A model generated the notes under the pieces. That model was not told the DNA's origin. It did not search any database and was given only the letters and a program-made list of their open reading frames with translations. Shown in pieces: positions 9,258-18,102 of a stretch of DNA of 64,000 nucleotides. Source of the DNA: Neokomagataea tanensis (GTDB lineage Bacteria; Pseudomonadota; Alphaproteobacteria; Acetobacterales; Acetobacteraceae); contig NZ_CP032485.1 in assembly GCF_006542335.1 (NCBI RefSeq), positions 405,501-469,500 on the forward strand. The letters are read 5' to 3'. Position numbers and translations under genes: made by a program. Within the stretch, counting starts at the first letter, position 1; the number at the start of each line of letters is the position of its first letter.

Positions 9258-12200
9258 TTAGGACATAGCCCGCTGGTTTAAAAGCTCTTCAACCCGACGC
9301 GCATCTTGAGCGGACAGACCCTCTCTTAACGTTGACTGGATTTTCCCAGCAGCGAATTCAACTGCCAGATCTGTCACGTAAGTTCCGAACACGTCACCCG
9401 CGACATTAACAATCGCAACTTGGTAACGCCCCTCCAGCACCAACGCGTAGCCGCGTTTCGGGTCAAGCACACCCTCAAAGCCAGCACAAAGCGGGGCATC
9501 AGAATGAACACGCGCCACGTCATGCCGTACACGACGCTGAAGAGCAGAGAGGACAACATCGCCACGCTGCGGCTGAACCAGCGCAATGTAAATCTGTCCA
9601 GCGCGCTGAAGCCCTTTCAAGAAGGCCCAACCACGAATATGCAACTCTCCGTCGGGTACGACCTCTTTCAGAGGCTCACCCACGACGCCTGTGAAGTCGT
9701 CAATGAATTGCTCTAAACGACCTTCACCATGCGAATGCAAGCCCGCTTTCTGGAACGAGGACAGTTTGATTCCTCTCAGCAAACCATCATCGTGAGCAAT
9801 ACGCTCGAAATCTTCCAGAATTTGCCCGTTGGACGGTGCAATACGCTCAATCGTCGTGACCTGCCCGCCTTCTACCTCAATCTGGTATGGCGTGAGCTGG
9901 AACGCACCTTGGCCTTGGATAACGTTAATGAGCCCAACGCGGAAACGCCCCTCACACCATTTACCGCGCAGCGCAGCTTGTCCTGAGAAACCGGATCGCC
10001 GTGGAGAATCCGCAAAGAGTTTTGCGATATCACTGCGTGTCTCACGCTGACACTCGACATAGATCGTTGGTGCGTCCGGTGCTTCACCAATCAGGACAGC
10101 AAGCATGCGCCCTGCAGTAGAAATACCGGGGAGCAGGAACCAGCCACGAATATGGAACTCGCCAGCTCCATCGAAACTGATGTCTACACCGGGGCGGAAC
10201 ACATGGTGGCAGATATCGTCCACATAGCATTCTGCACCCTGGATAGAGAACCAATCGTTGACTGGGACTGGCAACTCGACGGACAGGTCACGTTGTGTCG
10301 GTGGGTCAAAGATATGGCGTGGTGGTGCCTGATGTCTCCAACTATTATGTGGCAACAGATGGACCTGCCCTGCGTCGATACGAAGATCTGACACACCCAT
10401 TTCGCGACGTGGCAAGATTTCCTTATACAACGCAAGAAGATCGCGCGCATATTCACCGGCGTCTGTCCACAGATGAGGGCCGATGTTTTCCATCATCGAA
10501 CGGCGCAACGTCTCAGACGAACGAAGAAGTTCCAAGCGCTCCAAAACCATGCTCGGACGGTTAATCGGCACCTTAAAGCCATTCACACCATCCTCAACGC
10601 GGTCCCCCAAAGCCCCGACATCGGTCACAATCGGCAGCAGACCGTTCTGCCACGCTTCTGAAAGCGAGATGCAGTACGTTTCAGGCCATATGGACAGATT
10701 GAGCGCTACGTCAGCTGCCTTTAGCTTCTCAATATCACCCATATCGTAACGGCCATAGACCTTCACATTCGACCGTGGGACAGCGTTTAGAACAGCTTCA
10801 TACTCGGGATGAACGTAGCCGAATATATGGAAAACAAAGTGATCAGGATGCGCAATCTCAATTAAGCTCAGAATCGTGTCTGCACCCTTGGTCCGAAGGA
10901 AATTACCTACGATCGCAACGGATAGCGGACGGCCATCAAGCGGCGCATACGCCTTCGGAACAACTGGTACCGTGTTTTCAGGGCTAGGAATACCTGTGAT
11001 ACGACTAATTTTCTGATCCAGAATTGGATAAATCTCGTGCGTCAAATCGCGCGAATGCTTTGTACCAAACATTACAGCATCAACGGACCGCAGAGCCTTT
11101 GCCACAAAAGCACGGCGTGTCTGCTCGCCACCGTACTCTACATTTTCAGCGGCCTTAAGTGTGATATCGGCAGCAAGGACAGAGCGAACTTCATCCTCAA
11201 TGTAGCGCAATTCGTGGTTCAGCAGATTGTAGCGTGCGGAAACCAGCCAGAAGTCATGCGCTGAGAAAACGACGCCAGTGCCGCTCGCCTTGGCGATGAT
11301 TGGCAATGAAAGGGCATGGTGCCCCAAATGCTGGAAATGAACAATGTCGATGTTGTACTGCGCAATAACACTGGAAAACGCCATTTCTTCGGCGCCATCG
11401 CACATAACGTCCTGCCAGCCCATTTCCGGCACGTCAAAGCGGTCCAACTCTTGGCCGCTCGCCGTTGTCATCCAGCAAGAGCCGCCACGACGGAGCCAAT
11501 AGAAAAACTCTACATCGCGGCCAAGCATTGAACACAGGGCTTGCTGGTAAACTTCTACACCGCCCCATGCTTGCTCATGAATTGTCGAGTGCGTGCACAT
11601 CAACACACGAAGGCGGCGGCGGCGCTCAACCAGGGCAGCGGGTTGTTTGCGGCGGCTGAAATCCGCCCCCGTAATCTCTTGCATGCTCTGCAAGCGATTT
11701 TCGTAAAGATGCTTTTGAGCAACGGATTTCTGAGAAGCCTGAGCCGCCTTCCGACGAGCACTCTTGCTTTCTAGCAAACGAGCAACGGCTTCAACGACTT
11801 CGTCAGGCGTCCGGGCGAGACTAATCCCGTCCACTGTCTCAAAGTGCTCGCTTCCCATGCTTTCTGGCGCTTCAACCACCTGCGCCGTTCCTGCGAGGCC
11901 CAGCTCAAAGAAACGCGGCCCCGGCGCCGTCGCTTGGCTTACGTCACCATGGCTAGCGTAATCTCGGAACATCGTAAGCGTCACAGCACTCACGTTCGCG
12001 AAATCAATAAACGCTTCGTGGCTTACTGGCCGCTGTATAGCCAGAGCAGCCAGATCCGCTGGCAGAGGCGGCAGATACTCGTTGCCTGGGCAAATAAGCT
12101 TCAGACGCGCATCCGGGAAAGCGGCGATAACGCGCCGGAGCGTCTCGACACGGTTAGGCCACATCGTGCCCGCAAAGAAGATGTCGTATTCAAGCTCGTT

Positions 12201-12608
12201 GGCCGTCAGGACCTTGCGCTCATGAATAGAGGTACTTGCGGCCAAAGGTAAGTAATGACCTTTACCCTTGTAATATTCAGCGCAAGACGGATCATTGGTA
12301 AAAACAAAGTCAAAAAGACCAGCATTTTCAACGTTGAAGTCCCTCATGAAGGGGTCTTCAAACGTCCACAAAATCATTGTCTGAAATGCGGGACGAATGC
12401 GCCGTAATAGCGGCAAATGAATCCGCTGCGCATCAATGCAGATCAAGACATCGTGTTCGCCGGAGGCCGCTATTCCTGCCAAGGACATGTTGTCAGCGAC
12501 AACAACATCATCATTCCCAAATAGAGTCTTCGCTGAGCGCTCTATTGCTAGGGTAAGATATGAATTGGGGTTATGCGTAAAGTTCGTATTATAAATGACC
12601 GCCATCAA
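9258..12608 (-). CDS. CgeB-GT4 fusion glycosyltransferase with duplicated C-terminal domain
   Basis: An 1116-residue cytoplasmic protein. Residues 1-315 are CgeB-like: LWTFEDPFMRD (about 80-90), LPLAAS (120-125), DIFFAGTMWPNR and PGPRFFELGLAGTAQVV (about 229-245). Residues 330-735 are a GT4-type GT-B unit: AWGGVEVYQQAL (347-358), HFQHLGHHAL, VGNFLRTKGADT (567-578) and the E-x7-E region PETYCISLSEAW (642-653). Residues about 795-917 and 967-1089 are two copies of the same predicted beta-rich domain (shared GE.HIRGW, R.D.A, GF.G, GR..V..(I/V)NV). No signal peptide or membrane helix. First gene of the island; its promoter should be in 12609-12761. The end products are unknown; the twin domains may bind glycan or the acceptor. 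Confidence 0.8.
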   Translation of the reverse strand: MMAVIYNTNFTHNPNSYLTLAIERSAKTLFGNDDVVVADNMSLAGIAASGEHDVLICIDAQRIHLPLLRRIRPAFQTMILWTFEDPFMRDFNVENAGLFDFVFTNDPSCAEYYKGKGHYLPLAASTSIHERKVLTANELEYDIFFAGTMWPNRVETLRRVIAAFPDARLKLICPGNEYLPPLPADLAALAIQRPVSHEAFIDFANVSAVTLTMFRDYASHGDVSQATAPGPRFFELGLAGTAQVVEAPESMGSEHFETVDGISLARTPDEVVEAVARLLESKSARRKAAQASQKSVAQKHLYENRLQSMQEITGADFSRRKQPAALVERRRRLRVLMCTHSTIHEQAWGGVEVYQQALCSMLGRDVEFFYWLRRGGSCWMTTASGQELDRFDVPEMGWQDVMCDGAEEMAFSSVIAQYNIDIVHFQHLGHHALSLPIIAKASGTGVVFSAHDFWLVSARYNLLNHELRYIEDEVRSVLAADITLKAAENVEYGGEQTRRAFVAKALRSVDAVMFGTKHSRDLTHEIYPILDQKISRITGIPSPENTVPVVPKAYAPLDGRPLSVAIVGNFLRTKGADTILSLIEIAHPDHFVFHIFGYVHPEYEAVLNAVPRSNVKVYGRYDMGDIEKLKAADVALNLSIWPETYCISLSEAWQNGLLPIVTDVGALGDRVEDGVNGFKVPINRPSMVLERLELLRSSETLRRSMMENIGPHLWTDAGEYARDLLALYKEILPRREMGVSDLRIDAGQVHLLPHNSWRHQAPPRHIFDPPTQRDLSVELPVPVNDWFSIQGAECYVDDICHHVFRPGVDISFDGAGEFHIRGWFLLPGISTAGRMLAVLIGEAPDAPTIYVECQRETRSDIAKLFADSPRRSGFSGQAALRGKWCEGRFRVGLINVIQGQGAFQLTPYQIEVEGGQVTTIERIAPSNGQILEDFERIAHDDGLLRGIKLSSFQKAGLHSHGEGRLEQFIDDFTGVVGEPLKEVVPDGELHIRGWAFLKGLQRAGQIYIALVQPQRGDVVLSALQRRVRHDVARVHSDAPLCAGFEGVLDPKRGYALVLEGRYQVAIVNVAGDVFGTYVTDLAVEFAAGKIQSTLREGLSAQDARRVEELLNQRAMS

Positions 12609-12761
12609 GCAATTGAGCGCCTTACGCCCACCCCCAATTTAGAATCAAGCCTTAACAACATGCAATACACTTCATGTGCACTGCATTTGCACAATCTGAC
12701 CATGTTTAACTCAATCATTAAAACAGTAAAATCTACGTTCGACTAGCCTTCTAGTTTGGAA

Positions 12762-12796
12762 TAAATAAAAAAAAAGGGCCGCTGATGCGGCCCTTT
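12762..12796 (-). terminator. Rho-independent terminator of rpsA
   Basis: On the minus strand a perfect 10-bp stem (12773-12782 with 12787-12796, loop 12783-12786) is followed by a long T-run (12762-12772). It lies about 45 bases after the rpsA stop. The remaining bases 12609-12761 hold no gene and must contain the start signals of the glycosyltransferase island. Confidence 0.93.
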
Positions 12797-12840
12797 CTTC
12801 ACCCTAACCCCGTAAAGGGCGGGTTTAATACCTTGGTCGA

Positions 12841-14553
12841 TTAAGCGTCTGTGCTACGGCGACGGATCGCTGCGCCCAGAATATCACCAAGTGATGCACC
12901 TGAATCAGATGAACCGTACTCTGTGATGGCCTGCTTGTCTTCCTCGACCTCACGGCCACGGATTGTCAGAGCCAGCTTGCGAGAAGCACGCTCAACAGCA
13001 ACAACCTTGGCATCAACCTTCTCGCCAACAGCGAAGCGCTCTGGGCGCTGCTCTGCCTTGTCGCGAGCCAGTTCTGCGCGGCGGATGAAGCCATTCAGAA
13101 CGTCATCAACCTTAACTTCGATGCCGTTTGTCTGAACTGCTGTCACAACGCAGGTTACGATTGCACCCTTCTGAACGCGTGCGAGCGTGTCAGCGGCTGG
13201 ATCTTCCTGAAGCTGCTTGATACCGAGCGAGATGCGCTCCTTCTCAGCGTCAACGTCGAGAACCTTAGCCTTAACGACTTGGCCCTTCTCGTAGTTCGCC
13301 ATAGCTGCTTCGCCTGCTTCGTCCCAAGACAGGTCGGACATGTGAACCATGCCGTCGATGTCTGCGGAGAGGCCAATGAACAGACCGAACTCGGTGATGT
13401 TGCGGATTTCGCCTTCGATGACGGAACCGACTTTGTTCTCTTCTTGGAACTGCTCCCAAGGATTGCGCTGAACCTGCTTCAGGCCCAGAGAGATGCGGCG
13501 CTTTGAGCTGTCCACATCGAGAACCATAACGTCGACTTCCTGAGAAGTAGCAACGATCTTGCCTGGGTGTACGTTCTTCTTTGTCCAAGACATTTCAGAA
13601 ACGTGTACCAGACCTTCAACACCTGGCTCCAGCTCAACGAATGCACCGTAATCGGTGATGTTCGTGACGCGACCCGTGTAACGAGCGCTTGCTGGGTACT
13701 TAACAGCAACGTTTTCCCATGGATCAGCTTCAAGCTGCTTCATGCCAAGGGAGATGCGCTGCGTGTCAGAGTTGAAGCGGATAACCTGAACGCGTACTGG
13801 CTGACCGATCTGAAGAGCTTCAGATGGGTGGTTAATGCGCTTCCAAGCAATATCCGTAACGTGCAGCAGGCCGTCAACGCCGCCGAGGTCAACGAACGCA
13901 CCGTAATCGGTGATGTTCTTGACAACGCCGTCAAGGATCATGCCTTCCTTCAGGCCCTGAATCAGCTCAGAACGCTGCTCAGCACGGGTCTCTTCAAGAA
14001 CTGCACGACGCGATACAACGATGTTGCCACGTGCGCGATCCATCTTGAGGATCTGGAATGGCTGAGGCTGCCCCATGAGCGGGCCAACATCACGAACCGG
14101 ACGGATGTCCACTTGGCTGCCTGGCAAGAATGCCATCGCGCCGCCGAGGTCAACCGTGAAGCCACCCTTAACGCGACCATAGATCGTGCCGTTAACGCGC
14201 TGGTTGTTACCAAATGCACGCTCAAGAGCTGTCCATGCTTCTTCACGACGAGCCTTCTCGCGCGAAAGAACGATGGAGCCGTCACGGTCTTCGTAACGCT
14301 CAACGTACAGTTCAACAACGTCGCCTGGCTTTACGTCTGGTGCAACGCCTGGTGGGCCGAATTCCTTCAGCGCAACGCGGCCTTCGCTCTTCAGGCCAAC
14401 GTCAACGATCGCAAATTCGTCGGACAGACGAACGATACGACCCGTAACAACGGAACCTTCAAAACCCGTGTCGCGGCCCAGTGTCTCATCGAGAAGAGCA
14501 GCAAAATCTTCGGTGCCGTGTGCAGCCGAGTTCATTAATGTGGCAGAAGCCAT
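12841..14553 (-). CDS. rpsA: 30S ribosomal protein S1
   Basis: A 570-residue protein with six consecutive S1/OB-fold RNA-binding repeats. Each shows the typical signature: GRIVRLSDEFAIVDVG, VKGGFTVDLGG, DYGAFVDLGGVDGLLHVTDI, DYGAFVELEPGVEGLVHVSE, FGLFIGLSADIDGMVHMSDL and a diverged last repeat. S1 brings mRNA to the 30S subunit. I place the start at the ATG at 14553 (MASATLMNS), which gives the usual length of the family. A further upstream ATG at 14610 would add 19 unconserved residues. It is downstream of aroA and cmk, the order widely conserved in proteobacteria. A 268-base leader separates it from cmk, so it likely has its own control, and a strong terminator follows. Confidence 0.97.
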   Translation of the reverse strand: MASATLMNSAAHGTEDFAALLDETLGRDTGFEGSVVTGRIVRLSDEFAIVDVGLKSEGRVALKEFGPPGVAPDVKPGDVVELYVERYEDRDGSIVLSREKARREEAWTALERAFGNNQRVNGTIYGRVKGGFTVDLGGAMAFLPGSQVDIRPVRDVGPLMGQPQPFQILKMDRARGNIVVSRRAVLEETRAEQRSELIQGLKEGMILDGVVKNITDYGAFVDLGGVDGLLHVTDIAWKRINHPSEALQIGQPVRVQVIRFNSDTQRISLGMKQLEADPWENVAVKYPASARYTGRVTNITDYGAFVELEPGVEGLVHVSEMSWTKKNVHPGKIVATSQEVDVMVLDVDSSKRRISLGLKQVQRNPWEQFQEENKVGSVIEGEIRNITEFGLFIGLSADIDGMVHMSDLSWDEAGEAAMANYEKGQVVKAKVLDVDAEKERISLGIKQLQEDPAADTLARVQKGAIVTCVVTAVQTNGIEVKVDDVLNGFIRRAELARDKAEQRPERFAVGEKVDAKVVAVERASRKLALTIRGREVEEDKQAITEYGSSDSGASLGDILGAAIRRRSTDA

Positions 14554-14822
14554 GTAAATCCAATTTTCCCGGATTTTCGCAGTAACGCGATAAATCCATG
14601 CCTGCGCCACACCCGCATGCGGTGTAAAATGTGTGACGTCTCCCCGTCAGGCCCTCAAGCGGCTCCGACAGGTCCGTGATGAGAAACTCCCGCTGCAAAA
14701 GCAGACAAGAGAGAAGCGCCTCTAAATAACCAAGCCGTTTCTAAGGAGAGCAAAGACACCCTAGCTATGGTCAATGTCAATAAAAAAGCGCCTCTTTTAC
14801 CTTTGTAAAACGCAAATCTGCT
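14554..14822 (-). promoter_or_regulatory. Leader region between cmk and rpsA
   Basis: A 269-base stretch without a gene. On the minus strand a perfect -35-like TTGACA occurs at 14775-14780, right after a T-run that follows the cmk end. I could not fix a matching -10. Closer to rpsA, 14609-14625 can fold into a small hairpin (ACACC...GGTGT arms). S1 often controls its own mRNA through leader structure, so this is the natural place for such control; that is inference. Confidence 0.4.
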
Positions 14823-15455
14823 CTAACTGCGGCGCAGTGCAATATAGTCGCAAGCCTTTTGAAAGACTTCCGCCGCACTCATACCATCCGTGTTAATCGT
14901 TAAGGCATCATCAGCCGGACATAACGGCGCAACATCACGCTGCGAGTCCCGCGTATCTCGGCTCTCGATTTCTGCAATGGCGGCTTCTAATGCCGCCCCC
15001 TCAAGCTCCACCCCAACATTGAGTTGGTTATGACGCCGCATAGCCCTTATCTGTGACGATGCGGTTATAAAAAGCTTTACCGGCGCATCTGGAAAAACGA
15101 CTGTACCGATATCGCGCCCGTCAACAACCGCACCACCTTCGCGCCCAAAGACCCTCTGCCTTTCAAGCAGGGCTGCACGAACCGCAGGCTGAGCCGCTAC
15201 AATTGATGCAGCTCTATCCACTTCCGGCACACGCAGGTCATTGCGCTGCATATCCTCCGGCACCAGACGCAATGCCGCTTCTTCTGCTGCATCTTCAGGC
15301 CGCAAGCCCGCATCTAAAACCCGCCGTGCTACTGCCCGGTATAACAACCCAGTATCCAGATAGGGCAGGCTGTATGCGTCAGCCAAAGCCCGAGCCAAAG
15401 TACCCTTCCCAGCAGCAGCAGGACCATCTACCGCAATAACAAAACCTGCTGTCAT
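14823..15455 (-). CDS. cmk: Cytidylate kinase
   Basis: A 210-residue cytoplasmic nucleoside monophosphate kinase that phosphorylates CMP/dCMP with ATP. The P-loop GPAAAGKGT is at residues 11-19, followed by LPYLDTGLLYRA, which binds CMP, and VVDGRDIGTVVFPDA in the lid/core region. The Cmk-specific insert is present. The start ATG (15453-15455) overlaps the aroA stop by one base in TAATG, so translation is probably coupled to aroA. Downstream is rpsA after a 268-base leader. Length and motifs are normal. Confidence 0.95.
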   Translation of the reverse strand: MTAGFVIAVDGPAAAGKGTLARALADAYSLPYLDTGLLYRAVARRVLDAGLRPEDAAEEAALRLVPEDMQRNDLRVPEVDRAASIVAAQPAVRAALLERQRVFGREGGAVVDGRDIGTVVFPDAPVKLFITASSQIRAMRRHNQLNVGVELEGAALEAAIAEIESRDTRDSQRDVAPLCPADDALTINTDGMSAAEVFQKACDYIALRRS

Positions 15456-16798
15456 TAACGAATACCCGCACCAAGCGCGTTCATTAGCGCCACAAATCCA
15501 GGGAAACTGGTTTCAATAAACGCTGTATCGTCAATTGAAACAGCCTTCTCCGCCGCCAAACCGAAAACAACAGCACTCATCGCAAGGCGGTGATCCATGT
15601 GCGTGACGACGTGCCCACCGCCTAAGCTACCACCCCCGCCATGGACAACCAGATTATCACCTTCAACAGTCGTTGCCGCACCATTGACGTTCAACAATGC
15701 AACAGTCGCCGCCAGCCTGTCGCTTTCTTTCACACGCAATTCTTCAAGCCCAAGAAGCCGGGATGCCCCCTCGGCAAAAGCACAAGCCACAGCAAGCACC
15801 GGGTATTCATCAATCATAGATGGAGCGCGGTCTGAGGGTACTTCCACACCATGCAAAGCAGAGTGCTTGACCCGAATATCGCCTACAGCTTCTCCGCCCT
15901 CAATACGCTCATTGAGAATGGAGAGGTCACCACCCATTTCTTGCAACGTCTGAAAAAGGCCAGTCCGCAAAGGATTAAGCCCTACACCAGTAATTAAAAT
16001 GTCAGACCCCGGCACCAGTAGCGCTGCCACAATTGGGAAAGCTGCTGAAGAGGGGTCGCCCGGCACGACAACATCTCGCGCTGTCAACTCCGCTGGCCCT
16101 GTCAGGGCAATCCGCCGCCCGCCATCAGACATAACTTCAACATCAACGTTTACGCCAAAATGGCGCAACATATTCTCTGTGTGGTCACGCGTTGCGACAG
16201 GCTCTTCAACTGTTGTTTCACCATGTGCATTCAGCCCAGCCAGCAACACGGCAGACTTCACCTGAGCAGACGCAACTGGCAAGCGGTAATGCAGAGGCTT
16301 TGCGTCACGCGTGCCACGCACGGCCATCGGTAGACGCCCGCCCTCACGCGTTTCAAAAACAGCACCCGTCTCGCTCAACGGAGCCGTCACACGGCGCATT
16401 GGGCGCGAACGTAAAGACGCGTCTCCCGTCATGACGCTTAAAAAGGGTTGAGTCGCCAAAATCCCGGAAAGCAAACGCGCAGCGGTGCCCGAATTGCCCA
16501 TATCCAAAACGTCTTCAGGCTCTGACAAAGCACCAACGCCACGACCATCAATAACCCAATTATCGCCGTCTCGCGTTATCGTTGCACCCAATGCCCGCAT
16601 CGCGTCCGCAGTACGCAACACATCCTCGCCTTCCAGCAAGCCGCTCACGCGCGTTTGCCCTGCAGCCAATGCCGCAAACATAAGCGAGCGATGGCTGATA
16701 GATTTATCGCCAGGCACGCGGGTCGTACCCTGCAAGCCTGTTTGCGCACGAGAAACGTTCAAAGGTCGCTGATTCATACCCTTGTTCATGCCGCCCAT
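15455..16798 (-). CDS. aroA: 5-enolpyruvylshikimate-3-phosphate synthase (EPSP synthase)
   Basis: A 447-residue enzyme of the shikimate pathway that joins shikimate-3-phosphate and phosphoenolpyruvate on the way to aromatic amino acids. VPGDKSISHRSLMFAALA near residue 28 and LDMGNSGTAARLLSGIL near 100 are the two substrate-binding signatures; RVKESDRLAA occurs near the C-terminus, as expected. Several ATGs lie in the first eight codons (16798, 16789, 16777) and none has a well-spaced ribosome site, so the exact start is open. It is the first gene of aroA-cmk-rpsA, divergent from the FYDLN-acid protein gene with about 150 bases between them. Confidence 0.96.
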   Translation of the reverse strand: MGGMNKGMNQRPLNVSRAQTGLQGTTRVPGDKSISHRSLMFAALAAGQTRVSGLLEGEDVLRTADAMRALGATITRDGDNWVIDGRGVGALSEPEDVLDMGNSGTAARLLSGILATQPFLSVMTGDASLRSRPMRRVTAPLSETGAVFETREGGRLPMAVRGTRDAKPLHYRLPVASAQVKSAVLLAGLNAHGETTVEEPVATRDHTENMLRHFGVNVDVEVMSDGGRRIALTGPAELTARDVVVPGDPSSAAFPIVAALLVPGSDILITGVGLNPLRTGLFQTLQEMGGDLSILNERIEGGEAVGDIRVKHSALHGVEVPSDRAPSMIDEYPVLAVACAFAEGASRLLGLEELRVKESDRLAATVALLNVNGAATTVEGDNLVVHGGGGSLGGGHVVTHMDHRLAMSAVVFGLAAEKAVSIDDTAFIETSFPGFVALMNALGAGIR

Positions 16799-16949
16799 AC
16801 CTAGAAACTGTCAATCGCCGTTCGTACGGGAAAAACCCTCCTTTTTATGCGCCGAATCAGTCCGTTTCCTTCAAAAACATTGACATGCCTCGCACAAGGT
16901 GGCATGGCCGCCCTTCTCTAATTCCGTGGCATTGGTAGGCTTGCGCAAC

Positions 16950-17273
16950 ATGGCAAAACCCGAACTCGGTCTGAAACGGACATGTGTCGACTGTAGTGTC
17001 CGCTTTTATGACTTGAACCGTGTCCCCGCGATTTGCCCAAAATGCGGTGGTACCCAACCGAGTGATATTGGTCGTTTGAAATCAAACGATGAACCGCTCC
17101 CAGAAGAAAAAGATCCGAACGGCGTTCAGGACGAGCACGACACAGACGTCGACATCGACACAGGTGATGACGGTGATGACGTTATCGCTGATGACGACGA
17201 CTTGGACGATGACGATGACCTGTCTAACGACATCGAAGTCACGACCGATAAAGACGACCGCGACGACAACTAA
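16950..17273 (+). CDS. FYDLN-acid domain protein (TIGR02300 family)
   Basis: A 107-residue protein. The N-terminus MAKPELGLKR leads into a zinc-ribbon-like pair of knuckles (Cys12, Cys15, Cys29, Cys32) with the FYDLN motif between them, which names this alphaproteobacterial family of unknown function. The remaining two thirds are a highly acidic, Asp-rich tail (runs such as DDDDLDDDDDL) that is almost certainly disordered. I chose the ATG at 16950; an upstream ATG at 16899 would add unconserved residues. The family is usually found beside aroA in alphaproteobacteria, as here. The downstream lipoprotein gene begins 13 bases after its stop. Confidence 0.88.
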   Translation: MAKPELGLKRTCVDCSVRFYDLNRVPAICPKCGGTQPSDIGRLKSNDEPLPEEKDPNGVQDEHDTDVDIDTGDDGDDVIADDDDLDDDDDLSNDIEVTTDKDDRDDN

Positions 17274-17286
17274 GAACAAGTCCCGC

Positions 17287-17841
17287 TTGTTCCGTCACGC
17301 GATTTTCTTGGCATGCGCAAGCTTCACGCTTGCGCTGCTAGGCGGATGCAGTGCCCCGTCCCAGCCTGTTTTAAAGGCTACTGACCTGCAAAAGCGCCTT
17401 TCCAGCCGCGCAAGCGCAACGGCTACACTCCAAAGTCTTTGCCGCACACCCATCCATGTTCAAAATATCACGGTGGGCCATCCCCCTACCCCATCTGCCA
17501 TCATTCTAAATACGTTAAGTGTTCAATCGCCCGAGGCTGTCCGTGTCCGTCACGTCGCCTTATTATGTGGCCAAACACCCTTTTCCGATGCGTGGAACTG
17601 GTACATCCCCGAGCGTCTAACGCCGCAGATGAACGACACTCTTGAGCATACTCAAACGCCTTTCGGGCGTGCTGTGCGCGAAACACATTTTACACGCCAC
17701 ACAATCAGCAGCACAATTCTCACACAGAATACGAACTATATTCTCGAAAACCGTGCCCTTCTACGCCGCGAGGCCGATGACGCGCCCATTGCCCTTGTTA
17801 TTGAAGACTACAAGGAAGCAACGCTCCACGCGGGGCAATAA
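17287..17841 (+). CDS. Predicted lipoprotein with TTG start, function unknown
   Basis: No ATG in this frame gives a sensible protein except ones buried inside the acidic tail of the upstream gene. The TTG at 17287 starts a textbook lipoprotein signal (MFRHAIFLACASFTLALLGGC) with lipid-attachment Cys21 in an LGGC lipobox and charged residues right at the start. The mature protein (about 164 residues) has two further cysteines (SLCRTP and LLCGQT) that could pair, and a conserved-looking DAWNWYIPERL segment. I recognise no family. It starts 13 bases after the FYDLN-acid gene, so it is probably translated by coupling. The Asp at +2 typical of inner-membrane retention is absent (Ser follows), which suggests outer-membrane placement. 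Confidence 0.65.
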   Translation: MFRHAIFLACASFTLALLGGCSAPSQPVLKATDLQKRLSSRASATATLQSLCRTPIHVQNITVGHPPTPSAIILNTLSVQSPEAVRVRHVALLCGQTPFSDAWNWYIPERLTPQMNDTLEHTQTPFGRAVRETHFTRHTISSTILTQNTNYILENRALLRREADDAPIALVIEDYKEATLHAGQ

Positions 17842-17894
17842 TCCTCCTCGCCAAGCGCTTTGAGCTCAATTTGAAATGATTCGTTAAAGTAATT

Positions 17895-17911
17895 ATTTGT
17901 TATAAACAAAT
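17895..17911. repeat. Perfect inverted repeat upstream of TonB receptor
   Basis: ATTTGTT and AACAAAT separated by ATA, in the AT-rich 261-base gap 17842-18102. Could be an operator or part of the lipoprotein gene's 3' end. Confidence 0.5.
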
Positions 17912-17939
17912 TTTTAAACATAACCCACTGTAAACGTTG

Positions 17940-17957
17940 ATCTTTTTATAAAAAGAT
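17940..17957. repeat. 18-bp perfect palindrome in the TonB-receptor leader
   Basis: ATCTTTTTATAAAAAGAT is its own reverse complement with no spacer. A further 10-bp palindrome (TATTGCAATA) lies about 20 bases downstream, within 17974-17986. The rest of the gap is AT-rich and without a gene. Palindromes of this kind in front of TonB-dependent receptors often bind a dimeric regulator such as a Fur-type protein, but this sequence does not match a regulator box I can name. Confidence 0.55.
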
Positions 17958-18102
17958 AATTTTTAGAACATTATATTGCAATAATTTACCTTTGGCTAAA
18001 AAACTGATTTCACCTAAATGACCCGTGGAATTCATGCCGCGAATGTCCGCAGCACGAGCACTTCTCCCATTTAAATAACTTCCGCAGGGGCAGAAATAAA
18101 AC

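Noticed and set aside
13567..14538. 323-codon open frame on the plus strand opposite rpsA
   Set aside because: It is antisense to the well-conserved S1 repeats, has no family features and no ribosome site; a codon-use shadow.
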